Assembly: GCA_013823325.1 (NCBI GenBank)
Contig: PNLY01000001.1
Coordinates: 62,001-126,000, forward strand
Direction of reading: 5' to 3'
Length of the DNA stretch: 64,000 nucleotides
Source: Methylobacterium sp.
Lineage (GTDB): Bacteria > Pseudomonadota > Alphaproteobacteria > Rhizobiales > Beijerinckiaceae
Shown: positions 61,401 through 64,000 of the stretch, piece by piece
Layout: the number at the start of each line of letters is the position of its first letter
Position numbering within the stretch: the first letter of the stretch is position 1
Translations under genes and position numbers: made by a program
The notes under the pieces: model-generated
Databases searched by the model: none
What the model was told of the DNA's origin: nothing
Seen by the model: only the letters and a program-made list of their open reading frames with translations

Positions 61401-62069
61401 ATGCTTGCGCGGCGCGCCGTGTCGGGGTGGCTGGGCTTGCGCCTCGCGCTGGCCGTGCTGCTGGCCCTCTTTCCGGGTCTCGCACTCGGGCAGGGTGCGG
61501 TGACGAAGGGCGACGTGCGGGCCGGCCAGTTGCCGACGACCTCGCGGCAGGACATCTCCAGGCTGGTCGAAGATGTCTTCGACGCCGCTTCCAAGACGGT
61601 CAGCATCCCGATCGAGCGCTCGCTGGCGCTCTTCGGCGAGCCGAACGCCTATATCATCGGCGGCGAGCTCAGCGGCTCCTTCGTCCTCGGCGGGCGGCAC
61701 GGCAGTGGCGAGTTGCGCTTCGCCGATGGGGTGCCGACCCCGGTGACCTGGTCGGCCCTGTCGGTCGGCATCGGCCTCGGCGCCGATTACGGCCGGGTGA
61801 TCATGCTGGTCTACGGTCTCGACCGCCGCGAGGACGTCTTCGGCACCTATGCCAGCCTCGGTGGCAGCGCCCATTTCCTCGCCGGCGCCAACGCCACCAT
61901 CCTGGCTTCGTCGCGGGCGCGGATCGTGCTGATCTCCTCCGGCCTCGGCCTGCGCTTCTCCGGCGACCTCAGCCGCATCGTGATCGAGCCGGCCGGGCCG
62001 CCGGAGCAGCTGCGCCCGCCCGGCATGATCTGCGCCACGCCGGCCGATTGCGCCGTGCCCGGCCGCTGA
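61401..62069 (+). CDS. EipA-like DUF1134 periplasmic protein
   Basis: A 222-residue exported protein. The signal peptide (LRLALAVLLALFPGLALGQG) is followed by a DUF1134 domain: PIERSLALFGEPNAYIIGGE near 72-91, FVLGGRHGSGELRFADG, VGIGLGADYGRVIMLVYGLD near 126-145, and GSAHFLAGANATILASSRAR. DUF1134 includes Brucella EipA, which supports cell-envelope integrity. This is either EipA or a paralogue with a divergent head. ATG 61350 would add 17 residues; ATG 61401 fits the signal peptide better. It is divergent from the sensor kinase (201-base gap). Confidence 0.75.
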   Translation: MLARRAVSGWLGLRLALAVLLALFPGLALGQGAVTKGDVRAGQLPTTSRQDISRLVEDVFDAASKTVSIPIERSLALFGEPNAYIIGGELSGSFVLGGRHGSGELRFADGVPTPVTWSALSVGIGLGADYGRVIMLVYGLDRREDVFGTYASLGGSAHFLAGANATILASSRARIVLISSGLGLRFSGDLSRIVIEPAGPPEQLRPPGMICATPADCAVPGR

Positions 62070-62094
62070 ATTCCCGATAAGCAGAGCGCCGGTC

Positions 62095-62778
62095 CTAGCG
62101 ACGCCGGTCGAGCAGGCGGTGTGCCGTGGCATGGAGCTCGTCGAGCTGGTTCGAGATGTCCAGTGCGATCAGGCCCATCTCGCGCTCATCGGCCGCCCGG
62201 CGGACATAGAGCGGCTCCGACCAGAGCACGCAGCCGCGGCCGAAGGGCAGGGCGATGCTGGCCTTGTCCCAGTTGGCGAGCTCGAGCCGGGCGCTGGTCA
62301 CCGCCGCGAACAGGTAGATCGGCCGGCCGGTGGCGCGGGCGAGCTGGATCGCCCCTTTGCCGGCGACGCGCGCGATCTTGGGAACGTCGGCCGTGAGGAG
62401 AAGGCTGGTGCCTTCGCGCAGCGCCTCTCGCATCTCGAAGAAGGCGGGGATGGCGCGCTTCGTCTTGATCTTCCGGGGGCTCTGCGTGCCCGAGCCGCGG
62501 ATGGCGCGGAAGCCCGCCCGCTCCACCACCGAGGCGACCACCGTCCCGTCGAAATGCAGCGAGGTCAGGATCGCGACCTGCGCCGCGCCGTCGAGCGCCG
62601 CGAGACTCAGCATCTGCTGGCCGTGCCAGGTCAGGGCGATGAAGGGTTCGCCGCTACGCTCCCACGGCCTGACGCCGGGGAGCGCCGGCTTGAAGCGGGT
62701 CGTCCGCTGCACGAAGGCGAGATAGGCGTGCAAAGCGCGGCCGGCGAACGCCGCAGATTGCCCATTGCCGAATCGCAT
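62095..62778 (-). CDS. DUF374 / LpxL-like lysophospholipid acyltransferase family protein
   Basis: A 227-residue protein. The DUF374 landmarks are FIALTWHGQQMLSLAALDGA near 46-65 (His of H-x4-[DE]-type site replaced by H-x-Q), VAILTSLHFDGTVVASVVER near 68-87, FRAIRGSGTQSPRKIKTKRA and SLLLTADVPKIARVAGKGAI near 124-143. It is related to the lauroyl acyltransferase fold and probably acylates an envelope lipid. No signal peptide. It is convergent with the EipA-like gene, and 127 bases separate its start from the next minus-strand gene. Reaction unknown. Confidence 0.85.
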   Translation of the reverse strand: MRFGNGQSAAFAGRALHAYLAFVQRTTRFKPALPGVRPWERSGEPFIALTWHGQQMLSLAALDGAAQVAILTSLHFDGTVVASVVERAGFRAIRGSGTQSPRKIKTKRAIPAFFEMREALREGTSLLLTADVPKIARVAGKGAIQLARATGRPIYLFAAVTSARLELANWDKASIALPFGRGCVLWSEPLYVRRAADEREMGLIALDISNQLDELHATAHRLLDRRR

Positions 62779-62905
62779 GATCCGATCTCCACGGTGATTC
62801 CAATGGAGGGATCGGCGCGTCGGCTTGCTCCAACATTGCGCGGCCTGCGGCCGGCGCGCGTTCCGTTCGATCGAACGAAGAGAACTCGCGCAGAAGCGAG
62901 AAACG

Positions 62906-63652
62906 TCAGCGCATCATGAACTTGACGATGCGGGCGACGAACTCCTCGTCCTGCCCGGCGAAGCCGTGATGCGCGCTGGACCGGCAGGGGTTGGCCTCGT
63001 CGGCCTGCCCCCCGCTCATCCATTCGACCTGGACGCGCCCGCCCGACCAGGTCTGGAACGGGAGGACGCCGGCGGGCAGCGTCCAGCGGCAGCGATCCTC
63101 GCGATGGTGCAAGGCCAGCGTGCGCGGCAGCCGGTTCGGTGTCCCCAGTATCGTCTGCACGGTGTCGTCGGGCCCCGACGCCTTGCTCAGGAAGCCCGAG
63201 GTCAGGACGAGCCTGTCCGGCGTGGCCCCGCCTACGAGCCCCTCTGCGGCGCGCTGCGTGCCCTTGCTCGTCGCAATCACGATGACCGGACGCTTGATCG
63301 CTGCCATGTGGTCGACTGCGGCCGACAGGTTGGTGCCGAGCTCGGCGAGCAGCACGTTGTAGCCATGCATGACGAAGGCGTCCCGGTTGCGGATCAGGAC
63401 ATTGTCGCCGGCCTTGCCGAAGCGCGCGCCGCTGCCGACCTCGAGGCGGCCATCGCCGCCGGTGAGCAGGATCACGCTGCCCTTGGGATGCGCGGCGCGG
63501 ATGAGGATGCTGCGGACGCCGGCGATCGTGACGGTCTCGCCGCCCTTGACCGTGATCGGCGTCTCCGCCCGCCCCGCCGACGGAATGGCGAGCGACCATA
63601 GGATCGCGAGCGCGCCGAGGGCGCGCAGGATACGCTGCTGATATCCGATCAT
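62906..63652 (-). CDS. secreted alpha/beta-hydrolase-like protein
   Basis: A 248-residue exported protein. The signal peptide (LRALGALAILWSLAIPSAGR) precedes an alpha/beta-hydrolase pattern: GSVILLTGGDGRLEVGSGAR near 58-77 with the oxyanion loop, then VIVIATSKGTQRAAEGLVGG near 122-141 where A-T-S-K-G replaces the G-x-S-x-G elbow. A late HHGFAGQDEEFVARI carries the likely catalytic histidine. Substrate unknown. The tail is rich in Trp and Cys (CRWTLPAGVLPFQTW). Start is the first ATG in frame; no strong ribosome site is visible. Confidence 0.65.
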   Translation of the reverse strand: MIGYQQRILRALGALAILWSLAIPSAGRAETPITVKGGETVTIAGVRSILIRAAHPKGSVILLTGGDGRLEVGSGARFGKAGDNVLIRNRDAFVMHGYNVLLAELGTNLSAAVDHMAAIKRPVIVIATSKGTQRAAEGLVGGATPDRLVLTSGFLSKASGPDDTVQTILGTPNRLPRTLALHHREDRCRWTLPAGVLPFQTWSGGRVQVEWMSGGQADEANPCRSSAHHGFAGQDEEFVARIVKFMMR

Positions 63653-63779
63653 GTTGTTAAGTCACCCGTTCATCTGAAGCGGCGCAGAACGACGCGCGCC
63701 ACCGTCACCGTGTCGCGCCTGCGCCTGCCGCCCAGGATTCGGTGGCTACATTGCACGAAATGTGCGGCCGACCTCATCG

Positions 63780-64000
63780 TCATCCGTCAAAAGGCGGAGA
63801 TTTGACCGCCCGGCGATAATCGGGATTGGCCGAGAGGAGCCGGCGGCCGAGATTGCTGAGGAAATCGACCTCGTCGGCCTTCAGGGTCAGCTTGTTGTGC
63901 AATTGCAGGATGCGCCTTTTCTCCTCGGGCGAATCGATGTCGGACAGGGACAGGCGCACCAGCGTGACCTGCAGTTGCCTGCAATGCCCCTCCGGTGCCG
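63780..64000 (-). CDS. C-terminus of a probable patatin-like phospholipase
   Basis: The gene runs off the window; 72 codons and the stop (TGA, 63780-63782) remain. The product ends VTLVRLSLSDIDSPEEKRRI, then LQLHNKLTLKADEVDFLSNL and GRRLLSANPDYRRAVKSPPF, which resembles the C-terminal helices of patatin-like phospholipases (D-x-P-E-E-R-x-x-L-N-x-L-x-T-x-x-x-L ... V-D-x-L ... G-R-x-L-L-x-x-S-P). The frame has no start in the window. A shorter minus-strand frame at 63787-63984 reads as Arg/Pro-rich noise and is rejected in its favour. The family call rests on the tail only. Confidence 0.5.
   Translation of the reverse strand, partial: APEGHCRQLQVTLVRLSLSDIDSPEEKRRILQLHNKLTLKADEVDFLSNLGRRLLSANPDYRRAVKSPPFDG

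Noticed and set aside
63787-63984. A 65-codon minus-strand frame at the right edge
   Set aside because: A different minus-strand frame here, with stop at 63780-63782, gives a well-formed patatin-like tail; this one is Arg/Pro-rich noise.

Overview
This is a 64 kb stretch of GC-rich, densely coded chromosomal DNA. It looks like an alphaproteobacterium of the order Hyphomicrobiales (Rhizobiales), most like a Bosea/Chelatococcus/Methylobacterium-type soil organism. That placement is inference from family content: Bug/TctC and TRAP solute receptors, an EipA-like DUF1134 protein, Omp25-type barrels, a Porin_2-like fragment, DUF1289, and CobS/CobT. I see no rRNA, tRNA, CRISPR array, transposase, integrase or phage gene, so this reads as ordinary chromosome with an accessory flavour (transporters, regulators, orphan enzymes).

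Layout. 0-6.4 kb: the tail of a Bug receptor, dusA, a hotdog thioesterase, a membrane-anchored coiled-coil protein with a 150-bp internal duplication, then a TAXI receptor / VasI-like / DsrE-like trio of exported proteins. 6.4-10.2 kb: a palindromic repeat element, a TauE exporter, an acetyltransferase, and the late cobalamin genes cobS and cobT, divergently arranged. 10.2-16.5 kb: a VapBC module, GST with a divergent HxlR regulator, a second Bug receptor, a sensor kinase, a nuclease and an AEC transporter. 16.8-19.5 kb: a tightly coupled five-gene run of GST, three tandem secreted paralogues and a uracil-DNA-glycosylase-family protein. 19.5-25 kb: a beta-hydroxyacid dehydrogenase, methionine aminopeptidase, a polar amino-acid ABC importer without its ATPase, and ornithine aminotransferase.

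25-32.4 kb: two TetR circuits with clear palindromic operators, an isochorismatase-like hydrolase, and a coupled operon of DCC protein, saccharopine-dehydrogenase-like protein, ureohydrolase and Lrp regulator. 32.4-39 kb: two near-duplicate TRAP receptors with terminators, and the dctQ/dctM permease genes facing them. 39-47.7 kb: two exporters, an amine oxidase, a soluble chemoreceptor carrying PilZ, and two Gfo/Idh/MocA dehydrogenases with a Tat-exported receptor. 48-51.2 kb: a compact acyltransferase / CdsA-like / membrane / CDP-alcohol phosphotransferase operon, probably making a non-standard phospholipid. 51.3-64 kb: a TPR protein, moaA, DUF971, a lipocalin, a DapA-like protein lacking its catalytic lysine, an L,D-transpeptidase, a DUF4347-like protein, an Omp25-like barrel, a two-component pair placed tail to tail, an EipA-like protein, a DUF374 acyltransferase, a secreted hydrolase-like protein and the end of a probable patatin-like gene.

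Themes: many solute receptors without complete transporters, nitrogen-compound catabolism (ureohydrolase, ornithine aminotransferase, amine oxidase), and envelope lipid and protein functions. ATGA/GTGA stop-start overlaps are frequent and define several operons. The most interesting candidates are the triplicated secreted family, the lipid operon with a degenerate CDP-alcohol motif, the lysine-less DapA, and the GTGA-coupled ureohydrolase operon.
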